Below, piece after piece: positions 9,197-17,501 of a stretch of DNA of 64,000 bases; position 1 is the first letter of the stretch; the number at the start of each line of letters is the position of its first letter. A program made the translations under genes and the position numbers. A model generated the notes under the pieces. The model was not told the origin of the DNA, did not search any database, and saw nothing but the letters and a program-made list of their open reading frames with translations. This stretch comes from Paenibacillus_E sp964253085 (GTDB lineage: Bacteria; Bacillota; Bacilli; Paenibacillales; NBRC-103111): positions 1,674,001-1,738,000 of the forward strand of contig NZ_CAXUQH020000001.1 in NCBI RefSeq assembly GCF_964253085.1, written 5' to 3'.

Positions 9197-9577
9197 ATGC
9201 TTCGTCTTGGCGAGAAAATTATCTTCATTGCTGATCGTTTAGAACAGAATCTGCCTATTGGCGGATATGGCTATCTAATTGCGTATGACCGAAATAACGA
9301 TAACATTTTTGACTATGTCGTGCGTGTCCCAAAGGAAAACAAACATTACTATGTGACTGCAACGGATATCGAGCTTGAAGAAGTGCTTTTACAGCAAGAG
9401 GCGGAGCAAGTTGAGAGAGAAGCTTTAATAGATTATGCTCTCGCAACGAACAACGAAGCCTTGTTCCGTAAAATTATGAATGGTGAGTCCGCCACTGAGC
9501 CAGAGAAGGAAAGGGACAAGGAAGTACAGTCCCGTGAAGAATTTATCAAGCAAATCGGGCTGAAAGCTTGGATTTAA
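9197..9577 (+). CDS. Conserved hypothetical protein upstream of gatCAB
   Basis: 126-residue soluble protein, not recognised. The first about 65 residues look like a small beta barrel (LRLGEKIIFIADRLEQNL, GYGYLIAYDRNNDNIFDYVVRVP) suited to binding a ligand or nucleic acid. The rest is a charged helical region rich in Glu (ELEEVLLQQEAEQVEREALI) ending in a short Lys/Glu tail. ATG at 9197 follows TAGGGGGAAAG. It has its own terminator and a separate promoter region, so the link with gatC downstream is only positional. Real coding is supported by the ribosome site, the terminator and a clean frame on a strand with no competing gene. Confidence 0.75.
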   Translation: MLRLGEKIIFIADRLEQNLPIGGYGYLIAYDRNNDNIFDYVVRVPKENKHYYVTATDIELEEVLLQQEAEQVEREALIDYALATNNEALFRKIMNGESATEPEKERDKEVQSREEFIKQIGLKAWI

Positions 9578-9584
9578 TAATAGA

Positions 9585-9617
9585 GAGCGTCGGTGGAAAT
9601 GCACCGCCGCTTTTTTC
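9585..9617 (+). terminator. Terminator after the hypothetical gene
   Basis: Stem GCGTCGGTG / CACCGCCGC with one mismatch, small loop GAAAT, followed by six T. Confidence 0.8.
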
Positions 9618-9715
9618 ATACAGTACCCTTAATCCTTATTCTGGATTGAGTTCACAAAATATCTGGGATATAATGAAAAGAATGACTAAATGCTGATACA
9701 AGGGGTGCAGAATAC

Positions 9716-10003
9716 GTGAGCATAACGAAGAAAGATGTCGATCATGTCGCCAAGCTGGCTAGACTCGATCTCAATGATACCGAAAAAGATCTATTTACAG
9801 ATCAGCTTAATGCGATTTTAAAATATGCCGAGCAGCTCAATCAATTAAACACCGATGGTGTTGTACCAACTAGCCATGCCATGCCATTAGTAAATGTGAT
9901 GCGTGAGGATGTTGCAAAGCCGTCTTTACCAATTGAAAAAGTAATGCTGAACGCGCCGGATCATGAGGATGGGCAGTTCAAGGTTCCTGCTGTTTTAGAA
10001 TAA
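9716..10003 (+). CDS. gatC: Asp-tRNA(Asn)/Glu-tRNA(Gln) amidotransferase subunit C
   Basis: 95 residues, normal for GatC. Seen: SITKKDVDHVAKLARLDLND at the N-terminus, the LNQLNTDGVVPTSHAMPLVN belt that wraps GatA, and a C-terminal F-K-V-P-A-V-L-E ending typical of the family. It stabilises the GatA-GatB interface of the complex that converts Glu-tRNA(Gln) to Gln-tRNA(Gln). GTG start at 9716 behind AGGGGTGC. First gene of the gatC-gatA-gatB operon, 27 bases before gatA. Confidence 0.95.
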   Translation: MSITKKDVDHVAKLARLDLNDTEKDLFTDQLNAILKYAEQLNQLNTDGVVPTSHAMPLVNVMREDVAKPSLPIEKVMLNAPDHEDGQFKVPAVLE

Positions 10004-10030
10004 GTTAGAGATGAAAGGGAGTGCCTGTCG

Positions 10031-11488
10031 TTGTCTTTGTTTGAATTAAACCTACAACAAATCCACGCGAAACTGCAAAACAAAGAAATCAAGGTTTCGG
10101 ATCTTGTGGATCAATCCTATACAAGAATTGGACAAGTGGAGAGCAAAGTTCGCGCTTTCCTTACATTAGATGAAGAGAATGCACGTCAGACGGCTTCTAA
10201 GTTGGACGAGCAGCTTTTAAGTAATGCTGCACGGAGTGATTTATTCGGTTTGCCAATCGGGATCAAAGACAACATGGTAACAGAAGGTTTGAAAACAACC
10301 TGCGCAAGCAAATTCTTATCCAATCATATTCCGATTTATGATGCGACTGTTGTAAGCAAGCTCAAAGAAGCACAAGCGGTTACCATCGGGAAACTCAACA
10401 TGGATGAGTTCGCGATGGGCGGTTCCAACGAGAACTCCGCGTTCCACCCAACCCACAATCCGTGGAACACGGATTATGTGCCAGGCGGCTCCAGCGGAGG
10501 CTCCGCAGCTGCAGTTGCAGCAGGCGAAGTATACTTCGCGCTAGGCTCCGACACCGGCGGCTCGATTCGCCAACCGGCTGCTTACTGCGGTATCGTCGGT
10601 CTGAAGCCGACGTACGGGCTCGTGTCCCGCTATGGTTTGGTCGCTTTCGCGTCCTCCCTGGACCAAATCGGTCCGCTTACGAAAAACGTAGAAGATGCTG
10701 CGTACGCGATGCAAGCCATCGCAGGTTACGACCCGAAAGACTCCACTTCTACGAATGTGGAGATCCCGAACTACCTTAGCGCATTGACGGGTGACGTCAA
10801 AGGACTGCGCATTGGAGTACCCAAAGAATACATGGGTAAAGGAATTGACCCAGCTGTAAAAGAGAAAATTCTTGAAGCGCTCAAAGTGCTTGAAGGTCTT
10901 GGCGCTGTATGGGAAGAAGTAACGCTCCCACATTCCGAGTATGCCGTAGCAACCTATTACTTACTGGCTTCCTCCGAAGCTTCTTCCAACTTGGCACGTT
11001 TTGACGGCATCCGTTATGGTGTTCGTTCAGATAATGCACGCAACTTGTTGGATCTTTATAATCTATCCCGCAGTGAAGGTTTTGGTCCTGAGGTCAAGCG
11101 CCGGATTATGCTTGGCACCTACGCACTTAGCTCAGGCTACTATGATGCGTATTACCTGAAAGCCCAACAAGTTCGCACATTGATCAAGCAAGACTTTGAT
11201 CAAGTGTTTAACAGCTATGACATCATCATCGGGCCAACGGCACCAACGACAGCATTCAAAATCGGCGAGCAAAGCAGCGATCCACTCACGATGTATTTGA
11301 ATGATATCATGACCATCCCGGTCAGTTTGGCAGGTATTCCTGCAATTAGCGTACCATGCGGATTCGTGAATGAACTTCCGGTTGGCTTGCAAATTATCGG
11401 CAAAGCATTGGACGAAGCTACCGTTTTGCGTGTAGCCCACGCTTTCGAACAGCACACAGACCACCACAAGCAGCGCCCGCAATTGTAA
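10031..11488 (+). CDS. gatA: Asp-tRNA(Asn)/Glu-tRNA(Gln) amidotransferase subunit A
   Basis: 485-residue amidase-signature enzyme that releases ammonia from glutamine for GatB. Seen: catalytic lysine in GLPIGIKDNM (about residue 79), the Gly/Ser-rich signature PGGSSGGSAAAVAAG with the cis-serine, and the nucleophilic serine in GSDTGGSIRQPAAYCG (about residue 178). TTG start at 10031 behind AAAGGGAG. Between gatC and gatB with short gaps. The signature region around 10480-10640 is richer in G+C than the flanks. Confidence 0.96.
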   Translation: MSLFELNLQQIHAKLQNKEIKVSDLVDQSYTRIGQVESKVRAFLTLDEENARQTASKLDEQLLSNAARSDLFGLPIGIKDNMVTEGLKTTCASKFLSNHIPIYDATVVSKLKEAQAVTIGKLNMDEFAMGGSNENSAFHPTHNPWNTDYVPGGSSGGSAAAVAAGEVYFALGSDTGGSIRQPAAYCGIVGLKPTYGLVSRYGLVAFASSLDQIGPLTKNVEDAAYAMQAIAGYDPKDSTSTNVEIPNYLSALTGDVKGLRIGVPKEYMGKGIDPAVKEKILEALKVLEGLGAVWEEVTLPHSEYAVATYYLLASSEASSNLARFDGIRYGVRSDNARNLLDLYNLSRSEGFGPEVKRRIMLGTYALSSGYYDAYYLKAQQVRTLIKQDFDQVFNSYDIIIGPTAPTTAFKIGEQSSDPLTMYLNDIMTIPVSLAGIPAISVPCGFVNELPVGLQIIGKALDEATVLRVAHAFEQHTDHHKQRPQL

Positions 11489-11524
11489 GTTATTAGTTCA
11501 AGAGTAACGAAGGAGGCATTCACT

Positions 11525-12973
11525 TTGTCGGCAACAGATATCCAATTTGAAACCGTAGTCGGTCTTGAAGTTCACGTAGAGCTTCATACCGCTTCCAAAA
11601 TATTTTGTAGTTGTGCAACCTCATTCGGAGCACCTCCGAATACGAATACTTGTCCGGTATGTTTAGGTCATCCAGGCGTCCTGCCAGTCCTTAACCGCCA
11701 AGCGGTCGAGTACGCGATGAAAGCAGCCATGGCCCTTAATTGCACAATAGCAACGGACAGTAAATTTGACCGCAAAAATTACTTTTACCCAGACTCACCC
11801 GATGCTTATCAAACTTCGCAATATGATAAACCTATCGGGGAGCACGGCTGGGTTGATATCGAAGTTGGCGGAGTTACCAAACGGATCGGAGTCACGCGTG
11901 TCCACCTTGAAGAGGATGCAGGTAAGCTGACGCATATAGATGGCGGCTATGCTTCCCTCGTTGACTTAAATCGTGCAGGGACGCCGTTGATCGAAATCGT
12001 ATCCGAACCTGATCTGCGCTCACCTGAGGAGGCTCGTGCTTACCTCGAGAAAATTAGAGCGATCATGATCTACTGTGATGTGTCCGATGTGAAAATGGAG
12101 GAAGGCTCGCTTCGTTGTGACGCGAACATTTCCATCCGGCCGTTCGGGCAAGAGAAATTCGGTACACGTGCCGAACTTAAGAACATGAATTCCTTCCGTG
12201 GCGTACAGCGTGGACTTGAGTATGAAGAATACCGCCAAGCGGAGATTCTCAGAAGCGGGGAAGAAGTCATTCAAGAAACTCGCCGTTGGGATGAAACGCA
12301 AGGTAGAACTCTCGCAATGCGCGGTAAAGAAGATGCACACGATTATCGCTATTTCCCAGATCCGGATCTGGTTAGCCTTTACATTGATGATGCTTGGAAA
12401 GCACGTGTTCAAGCTTCGATTCCTGAGTTGCCAGATGCACGTAAAGCAAGATATAGCAGCGAGTACGGCTTGCCTAACTATGATGCAGCTGTCATCACAG
12501 CTTCCATGCAAATGGCTGACTTCTTTGAAGAAAGCTTGAAGTATACTCAAGATGCCAAGGCAGTCTCGAACTGGATCATGGGTGACTTACTAGGTTATCT
12601 GAATGCCAACTCCCTTGAATTTACCGATGCCAAAGTCACAGGTAAAGGACTGGGCGAAATGATTGGTTTAATCGAGAAAGGCACGATTTCCAATAAGATT
12701 GCCAAAACTGTGTTTAAGGAAATGATCGAAACCGGTAAAGAGCCGCAGAAGATCGTTGAAGAGCAAGGTCTTGTTCAAATCAGTGACGAAGGTGCTATCA
12801 AAGCAGTTGTCGAGCAAGTTGTCGAGAAAAGTCCGCAATCCGTTGCAGATTTCAAAGCTGGTAAGGAAAAAGCCGTAGGCTTCCTTGTTGGACAAGTAAT
12901 GAAAGAAACCAAAGGTAAAGCGAATCCAGGCCTCGTCAATAAATTAATTGTGGAGTGCCTGAACAGCAAATGA
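11525..12973 (+). CDS. gatB: Asp-tRNA(Asn)/Glu-tRNA(Gln) amidotransferase subunit B
   Basis: 482 residues, full length. GatB phosphorylates the tRNA-bound glutamate or aspartate and uses ammonia from GatA. Seen: VGLEVHVELHTASKIFC with CSC and NTCPVCLGHPG giving the zinc cysteines, the kinase motif FDRKNYFYPDSPDAYQ, EEDAGKLTH, DLNRAGTPLIEIVSEPD and the C-terminal YqeY-like tail domain (ANPGLVNKLIVECL). TTG start at 11525 preceded by GAAGGAGG. Last gene of the operon, followed by a terminator. Confidence 0.97.
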   Translation: MSATDIQFETVVGLEVHVELHTASKIFCSCATSFGAPPNTNTCPVCLGHPGVLPVLNRQAVEYAMKAAMALNCTIATDSKFDRKNYFYPDSPDAYQTSQYDKPIGEHGWVDIEVGGVTKRIGVTRVHLEEDAGKLTHIDGGYASLVDLNRAGTPLIEIVSEPDLRSPEEARAYLEKIRAIMIYCDVSDVKMEEGSLRCDANISIRPFGQEKFGTRAELKNMNSFRGVQRGLEYEEYRQAEILRSGEEVIQETRRWDETQGRTLAMRGKEDAHDYRYFPDPDLVSLYIDDAWKARVQASIPELPDARKARYSSEYGLPNYDAAVITASMQMADFFEESLKYTQDAKAVSNWIMGDLLGYLNANSLEFTDAKVTGKGLGEMIGLIEKGTISNKIAKTVFKEMIETGKEPQKIVEEQGLVQISDEGAIKAVVEQVVEKSPQSVADFKAGKEKAVGFLVGQVMKETKGKANPGLVNKLIVECLNSK

Positions 12974-12984
12974 TAAGTTAAATT

Positions 12985-13030
12985 GATAAGTTAAAAGTGG
13001 TGATCCTCTTAGTAGGGCACCACTTTTTTC
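12985..13030 (+). terminator. Terminator after gatB
   Basis: Ten-base perfect stem AAAAGTGGTG / CACCACTTTT with a 14-16 base loop and a T run extending from the right arm. Confidence 0.85.
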
Positions 13031-13046
13031 AATTTCCAATACAGGA

Positions 13047-13538
13047 GTGATTCCACTGTCTATCCAGCAACTACCTCTCCAAACGAATGAAGAAATCTTG
13101 ACCCTGCTTGCGCTTCAAATTGCTTCCTACCGTGTCGAAGCTGAACTGATCGGTTTTGATGATATTCCTCCTTTGAAGGATGGGATTCAGTCTATACGCG
13201 AAGCGAAGGAAACCTTTTATGGTTTCTTTGTTGATGATAATGAGGGACGGTCACTCGCAGGCGCCATTTCATTTGAACGTGAAGGCTGTATTGTGACGAT
13301 TTGTCGAATGATGGTTCATCCCAATTTTTTTCGTAGGGGGATTGCTAGCTCCCTTTTACAGCATATAATGAAAGAACAAGAGCTTGCTGGAGCTGCTCGA
13401 TTTATCGTGTCTACTGGGACTGCGAATTTGCCGGCAATACGTCTCTATGAGGGGTATGGTTTTATCCTAAAACGTGTCTTTACTGTTCCTCCTGGAGTTA
13501 GTCTGACAACATTCGAGCGTCCTGCTACAGGCCACTAG
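13047..13538 (+). CDS. GNAT family N-acetyltransferase
   Basis: About 160 residues with the GNAT fold. Seen: the acetyl-CoA loop MMVHPNFFRRGIASSLLQHI (pattern R/Q-x-x-G-x-A) and the C-terminal FIVSTGTANLPAIRLYEGYGF motif. The acceptor substrate is unknown. Start choice is unusual: GTG at 13047 lies inside the AGGAG ribosome site and cannot use it, whereas an in-frame CTG at 13056 sits 8 bases after that site and would give a protein beginning Ser-Ile-Gln-Gln. The true start may therefore be CTG. Single gene between the gatB terminator and the MgtC-like gene. Confidence 0.85.
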   Translation: MIPLSIQQLPLQTNEEILTLLALQIASYRVEAELIGFDDIPPLKDGIQSIREAKETFYGFFVDDNEGRSLAGAISFEREGCIVTICRMMVHPNFFRRGIASSLLQHIMKEQELAGAARFIVSTGTANLPAIRLYEGYGFILKRVFTVPPGVSLTTFERPATGH

Positions 13539-13612
13539 CGCCAAATCTAGTATTCATTCAGTTTCTACTTGAAAAAGTCTTTGACTTGAAGTAAAAAGGG
13601 AGCGTTTACAAA

Positions 13613-14320
13613 ATGGAGAATCCTTGGGTAATTGATCAGCTACATATCACAATTAGACTAGTATTAGCGCTTTTGCTTGGTGGCTTAATTGGGTTTGAAC
13701 GAGAGGTTAGCTCCCATGCAGCAGGGCTCCGCACGCACATTCTGGTATGTGTCGGCTCAGCGCTTGTGATGCTGCTTTCGATGTACGGTTTTAGCGCGTT
13801 TGTGAATGAAGTTAATGTGCGTATCGATCCATCCCGTTTAGCGGCTCAGGTCATCAGTGGGATTGGTTTTCTAGGTGCGGGGACGATTATGTTCAATGGA
13901 AGATCGATTACGGGACTAACGACGGCAGCATCACTATGGGTCGTTGCGGGAATTGGTCTTGCGATTGGAGCGGGTTTTTATTACCCGGCAGTCTTAGCTT
14001 GCTTCATGGTTTTAATATCCTTATGGATTCTAAATAAAGTAGAGCATAAGTATTTCAATGGGAAAAAAGTACGTGTTCTAAAAATACAAGCGATTGATCA
14101 ACCAGGTACTTTAGGATTAATTACTACAATACTAGGTAAACGTAAGATAGATATTAAGCAAATTAAACTAGAAGAATCAGAAGATGGCAGTAAGTCTAAT
14201 CATGTTCAAATTACGTTTCATGTTACAATACCGAAGCCATCTATTATTGGCTTAGTGCTCGAAGAAACCAATCAAATTCAAGGGGTCACTGGTGTGGCTA
14301 TCGAAAATAGTAAAAATTGA
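13613..14320 (+). CDS. MgtC/SapB family membrane protein
   Basis: 235 residues. Seen: N-terminal MgtC domain with four to five membrane helices and the signature LLGGLIGFEREVSSHAAGLR, then ISGIGFLGAGTIM and GLTTAASLWVVAGIGLAIGAG; a soluble C-terminal ACT-like domain from about residue 150 (VRVLKIQAIDQPGTLGLITT). MgtC proteins are linked to magnesium limitation and to inhibition of ATP synthase in pathogens; in Bacillota the role is less clear. ATG at 13613 behind AAAGGGAG. No magnesium riboswitch could be recognised in the short leader. Confidence 0.9.
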   Translation: MENPWVIDQLHITIRLVLALLLGGLIGFEREVSSHAAGLRTHILVCVGSALVMLLSMYGFSAFVNEVNVRIDPSRLAAQVISGIGFLGAGTIMFNGRSITGLTTAASLWVVAGIGLAIGAGFYYPAVLACFMVLISLWILNKVEHKYFNGKKVRVLKIQAIDQPGTLGLITTILGKRKIDIKQIKLEESEDGSKSNHVQITFHVTIPKPSIIGLVLEETNQIQGVTGVAIENSKN

Positions 14321-14378
14321 AGGGGTTATCGTCTGGTGAGCGTCTAAACTATTGGACGCATGGGAAGGGGGAGCTAGC

Positions 14379-14538
14379 ATGGACAATTTGACGGATGAAC
14401 AATTAATTGAAGAGATCCGTCAGGGTCAGACTGATGCGAATGCAGGAATTGCTTTTTCGGCTTCCGGACAAGTATCGTGATTTTCTGATTCTTGTGGGTG
14501 TTGCTATGTTCGTTTTGGATGCAAGCAAAAATAAATAA
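14379..14538 (+). pseudogene. Remnant of an ECF RNA polymerase sigma factor gene
   Basis: A ribosome site (GGAAGGGGGAG) and ATG at 14379 open a frame that reads MDNLTDEQLIEEIRQGQTDA, the first helix of sigma region 2 in ECF factors. It then passes into unrelated residues and stops. In the next frame the sequence continues LLFRLPDKYRDFLIL, which is the beginning of sigma region 4, then VGVAMFVLDASKNK and a stop. So most of region 2, the linker and the region 4 helix-turn-helix are missing, and the two ends are joined out of frame. The tail resembles the end of another protein. A small hairpin GCGTC / GACGC lies at 14340-14359. Identification rests on short stretches. Confidence 0.6.
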
Positions 14539-14567
14539 GCTCTAAGCGATGATTAGCATTACCATCA

Positions 14568-14597
14568 TTGACAAAAGTCGAAGAACACACGTACAAT
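14568..14597 (+). promoter_or_regulatory. Candidate SigA promoter of perR
   Basis: TTGACA at 14568-14573, an 18-base spacer, and TACAAT at 14592-14597 (overlapping a TATAAT at 14597). It lies 42 bases before the perR start. A clear Per box (TTATAATNATTATAA) was not found, though the AT-rich -10 region could hide a degenerate one. Confidence 0.55.
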
Positions 14598-14638
14598 ATA
14601 ATGTAAAGTATTAATGACTAAATCAGGTGGTGAGTACC

Positions 14639-15073
14639 ATGGCAGCACATTTAGAACAGGCGTTAGCAAAGTTGAAAACAACAGGTGTTCGGATGACGCC
14701 CCAGCGGTATGCAATTCTTTCCTTTTTGCTGGATTCCATGACTCATCCGACAGCGGATGATATTTACAAATCGTTAGAATCGAAATTTCCTAACATGAGC
14801 GTTGCGACTGTTTACAATAATCTTAAAGTATTTATCGAATCGGGACTTGTTCGCGAATTAACATATGGGGACAGCTCGAGTCGTTTTGATGCGGATATGA
14901 CAGATCATTATCATGCGGTTTGTGAGGTATGCGGGAAAATTTCTGATTTTGAATACCCTCCACTGTCAGACATCGAGACAACAGCAGCGCTGCATACAGG
15001 ATTCCAAGTTGGCGGTTATCGATTAGAGATTTATGGTGTGTGCCCGGATTGTACGGTTACTACCAAGCATTAA
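14639..15073 (+). CDS. perR: Peroxide-responsive repressor PerR (Fur family)
   Basis: 144 residues, closely similar in layout to Bacillus PerR. Seen: TPQRYAILSFLLDSMTHPTADDIY with the regulatory-metal histidine (His36), the recognition helix region MSVATVYNNLKVF, the DHYHAVCEVCGK metal region, and a second CxxC (CPDC) that with the first forms the structural zinc site. Oxidation of metal-ligand histidines by peroxide relieves repression of detoxification genes. ATG at 14639 was chosen because AGGTGGTGAG is spaced correctly before it; the upstream GTG codons lie within that site. Gene order perR - ygzB - ygxA - rRNA operon matches Bacillus subtilis, which supports orthology. Confidence 0.95.
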   Translation: MAAHLEQALAKLKTTGVRMTPQRYAILSFLLDSMTHPTADDIYKSLESKFPNMSVATVYNNLKVFIESGLVRELTYGDSSSRFDADMTDHYHAVCEVCGKISDFEYPPLSDIETTAALHTGFQVGGYRLEIYGVCPDCTVTTKH

Positions 15074-15118
15074 CTATACGCAAAATTCCTCATTATGTGT
15101 TGTCCTGTTGTATAATGA

Positions 15119-15162
15119 AACGTGTCCAGCCCTTCTTTTTTGAAGAGCCGACACGTTTTTTC
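15119..15162 (+). terminator. Terminator after perR
   Basis: Stem ACGTGTC (15120-15126) / GACACGT (15150-15156) with an inner CTTC/GAAG pair and a run of T after the right arm. Confidence 0.8.
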
Positions 15163-15197
15163 TCTTTTCTATAACCAATTGCACATAAGGAAGTGAA

Positions 15198-16904
15198 GTG
15201 TTGAAATCATCCAAAAAAGTAATTCTGATTAGTGCATTGTGTTTAGGGATGTTCGCGGCAGGCGCGGGAACATTTCTTATCCAACAGCTGGCACCCAATC
15301 GAACACATGTTGAGCCAGATTTCCATGAGCTGACGAAGCCGATTTTTTATGAAGGCAATTATTTTAAATCGAGTGCAATTGGAGAGAAGGAAGGTCTGAA
15401 GCTTCCGCTTGATTTCGTTCTGAAATGGATAGATCCGGCCATTATATATGAAAAAAGCAGTGATTCTGTCATTATAACCACCAAGGATAAAGTGATGCGA
15501 ATGAAGACGACGGAGCTTTCAGCACTCATGAATGAAAAACCTATTTCCTTATCCTTTCCAGTCGAGAAGAAGGAAGATACCATCTACTTACCTATTGAAC
15601 CTCTGAAACAGCTGTATGCATTTGAAATAAGGGAATCAGCAAAGTCAGGTGCAGTCTTGCTGTTTAAACAAGGCGATGTTATCAAGTGGGGGAAACACAC
15701 AGGGAAGAAAGAGACGCCATTGCGTACGGACGCTACAATAAAAGCACCGATTATCGCGACGATTGCTGTGAAAGAACAGGTCATGATAATCGAAACGGAA
15801 GAAGATTGGTACAAAGTGCAGCTAGAGAGCGGCCCGATTGGCTTCGTTCGCAAGAGTGAAATCACGGAGGATCATGAGGAAACGATACCGCTGCAAGAGC
15901 AGTCAGCATCCACATACGTGCCTTGGAAGCCTATTACCGGTAAGTTAAATATGACCTGGGAACATGTCATTTCGAAGAACCCAGACACATCTAAGATCGG
16001 TGAGATGCCTGGTCTACAGGTCATAAGCCCAACTTGGTTCTCTGTCGCAGATAGTGAGGGACGCATTAGCAACTTAGCAGATGCCTCTTATGTCAAATGG
16101 GCGCATGACCGCAACTATCAAGTATGGGCGTTATTTAGTAATGGCTTCGATGCGGATCGCACGAATAAGGTACTAGCCAGCTATGATCTACGTATGAAAA
16201 TGATTAAACAACTACTTGGCTTTGCCCAAACCTACAAGCTGCAGGGTATCAATATCGATTTTGAAAATGTCTATCTCAAGGATAAAGAGAACCTCGTTCA
16301 ATTCGTGCGAGAAATGACTCCCTTCATGCATGAGATGGGCTTGTCAGTTTCGATTGATGTAACTCCTAAATCAACCAATGAAATGTGGTCTATGTTCTAT
16401 GATCGCCCAGCTTTAGCCGAAGTCGTCGATTACATGATGTTGATGGCCTATGACGAGTACTGGGCCACGAGTCCGAAGTCTGGTTCGGTATCTTCCTTGC
16501 CATGGGTTGAGAGGTCCGTTACAGCGCTTCTTACAACGGATAAAGTACCGCCATCTAAGCTTGTCCTCGGCGTGCCATTCTATACGCGACAGTGGACCGA
16601 AGAAACGAAGAACGGCAAATTAACCGCAACATCCAAAACGTTAACCATGGAAGCCGCGCAAACCATCATTAAGGAGAAGAAGCTGACTCCTACATTTTTA
16701 GCAGATACAGGTCAAAACTACGTGGAATACAAAGACGGTAGCAAGTTGATTCGCATCTGGCTTGAAGACGAGGTATCAATTAAAGCTAGGTTAGCTTTGG
16801 TCGAAAAATATAATCTAGCTGGTGTGGCTTCTTGGAGAAGAGGCTTTGAGAAGCCTGTAATCTGGGAAGTGACGAAGGATACTTTACCTACAGTACAACC
16901 ATGA
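15198..16904 (+). CDS. Glycoside hydrolase family 18 protein with copper-amine-oxidase-N-like and SH3 domains
   Basis: 568 residues. Domains: an N-terminal membrane anchor or signal segment (residues about 5-28), a copper-amine-oxidase N-like stalk domain to about 150, an SH3b wall-binding domain (RTDATIKAPIIATIAVKEQV to WYKVQLESGPIGFVRKS), then a GH18 barrel. The catalytic motif is LQGINIDFENV with Glu356 as acid/base. Related Bacillus proteins (YdhD/SleL group) cut peptidoglycan of the spore cortex. GTG at 15198 or the adjacent TTG at 15201 could start; AAGGAAG is better placed for the latter. It lies between perR and ygzB, which are adjacent in B. subtilis, so it looks like an insertion in that conserved order. 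Confidence 0.9.
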   Translation: MLKSSKKVILISALCLGMFAAGAGTFLIQQLAPNRTHVEPDFHELTKPIFYEGNYFKSSAIGEKEGLKLPLDFVLKWIDPAIIYEKSSDSVIITTKDKVMRMKTTELSALMNEKPISLSFPVEKKEDTIYLPIEPLKQLYAFEIRESAKSGAVLLFKQGDVIKWGKHTGKKETPLRTDATIKAPIIATIAVKEQVMIIETEEDWYKVQLESGPIGFVRKSEITEDHEETIPLQEQSASTYVPWKPITGKLNMTWEHVISKNPDTSKIGEMPGLQVISPTWFSVADSEGRISNLADASYVKWAHDRNYQVWALFSNGFDADRTNKVLASYDLRMKMIKQLLGFAQTYKLQGINIDFENVYLKDKENLVQFVREMTPFMHEMGLSVSIDVTPKSTNEMWSMFYDRPALAEVVDYMMLMAYDEYWATSPKSGSVSSLPWVERSVTALLTTDKVPPSKLVLGVPFYTRQWTEETKNGKLTATSKTLTMEAAQTIIKEKKLTPTFLADTGQNYVEYKDGSKLIRIWLEDEVSIKARLALVEKYNLAGVASWRRGFEKPVIWEVTKDTLPTVQP

Positions 16905-16930
16905 TGTGACCCGCACTTATCTTAAAATGA

Positions 16931-16970
16931 GAAGAAAGCCGAACCCAGGAAATGGGCTCGGCTTTCTTTA
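16931..16970. terminator. Bidirectional terminator between the GH18 gene and ygzB
   Basis: Stem AAGAAAGCCGA...CCCA / TGGG...TCGGCTTTCTT with T run on the right and A run on the left, placed between convergent genes. Confidence 0.85.
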
Positions 16971-16972
16971 TT

Positions 16973-17377
16973 TTAGTGTGGCTTATGCTCATGTTCTCGA
17001 CTTGGCTCAAAGTGAGCCGTTTGTCCAGCCGCCGTTTCATTTTCACCAACTGGCTCATATTGTGGATCAATCGTTAGAATCGTTTTACAAAACATGCAAC
17101 GATCTGTTTTGCCCAGCATTTTCGTTCTTCTACCACATTCCGGACAATCGATGACAGTTGCAGATGTTGAAAGCATGCCCGCCCAGAAATAAATCCCCAT
17201 ACTCACCAATACACTAATCATACCAATAATCATGAAGATGACGGCAATTACTCGACCTGCTTGTCCCCAATCGAAAACGACGCCAGCAAGTCCTATAATC
17301 ATAAGCAGCATCCCACCCATGGTCATGACCAGCCCCCATAAGCGGAATTCATTTACTTTACTTGATCTAAATCGCAC
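16973..17377 (-). CDS. ygzB: YgzB-family (UPF0295) membrane protein with zinc ribbon
   Basis: 134 residues. Seen: two hydrophobic helices (about residues 13-35 and 42-66), then MLSTSATVIDCPECGRRTKM and DRCMFCKTILTIDP forming a four-cysteine zinc ribbon, as in Bacillus YgzB. The acidic, histidine-containing tail is variable. Function unknown. In B. subtilis ygzB follows perR in the same direction; here it is inverted and separated by the GH18 gene, but still lies between perR and ygxA. ATG at 17377 behind GGGGGGAAC. Confidence 0.88.
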   Translation of the reverse strand: MRFRSSKVNEFRLWGLVMTMGGMLLMIIGLAGVVFDWGQAGRVIAVIFMIIGMISVLVSMGIYFWAGMLSTSATVIDCPECGRRTKMLGKTDRCMFCKTILTIDPQYEPVGENETAAGQTAHFEPSREHEHKPH

Positions 17378-17501
17378 TGTGTGTTCCCCCCAATTCTTCT
17401 AGCACATGTTTTGTATGAATTGTCACAGAAATCAGCAGGAAACCCGTTCACCCTTGTAGAAATAAGTAAGAAACAATTGGAGACAGGAGCTTTGGACACC
17501 C

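Noticed and set aside
12020..12550. Minus-strand 176-codon frame inside gatB
   Set aside because: Complete overlap with conserved GatB motifs on the other strand.
14560..14640. Per box controlling perR
   Set aside because: No sequence close enough to TTATAATNATTATAA was found around the promoter.
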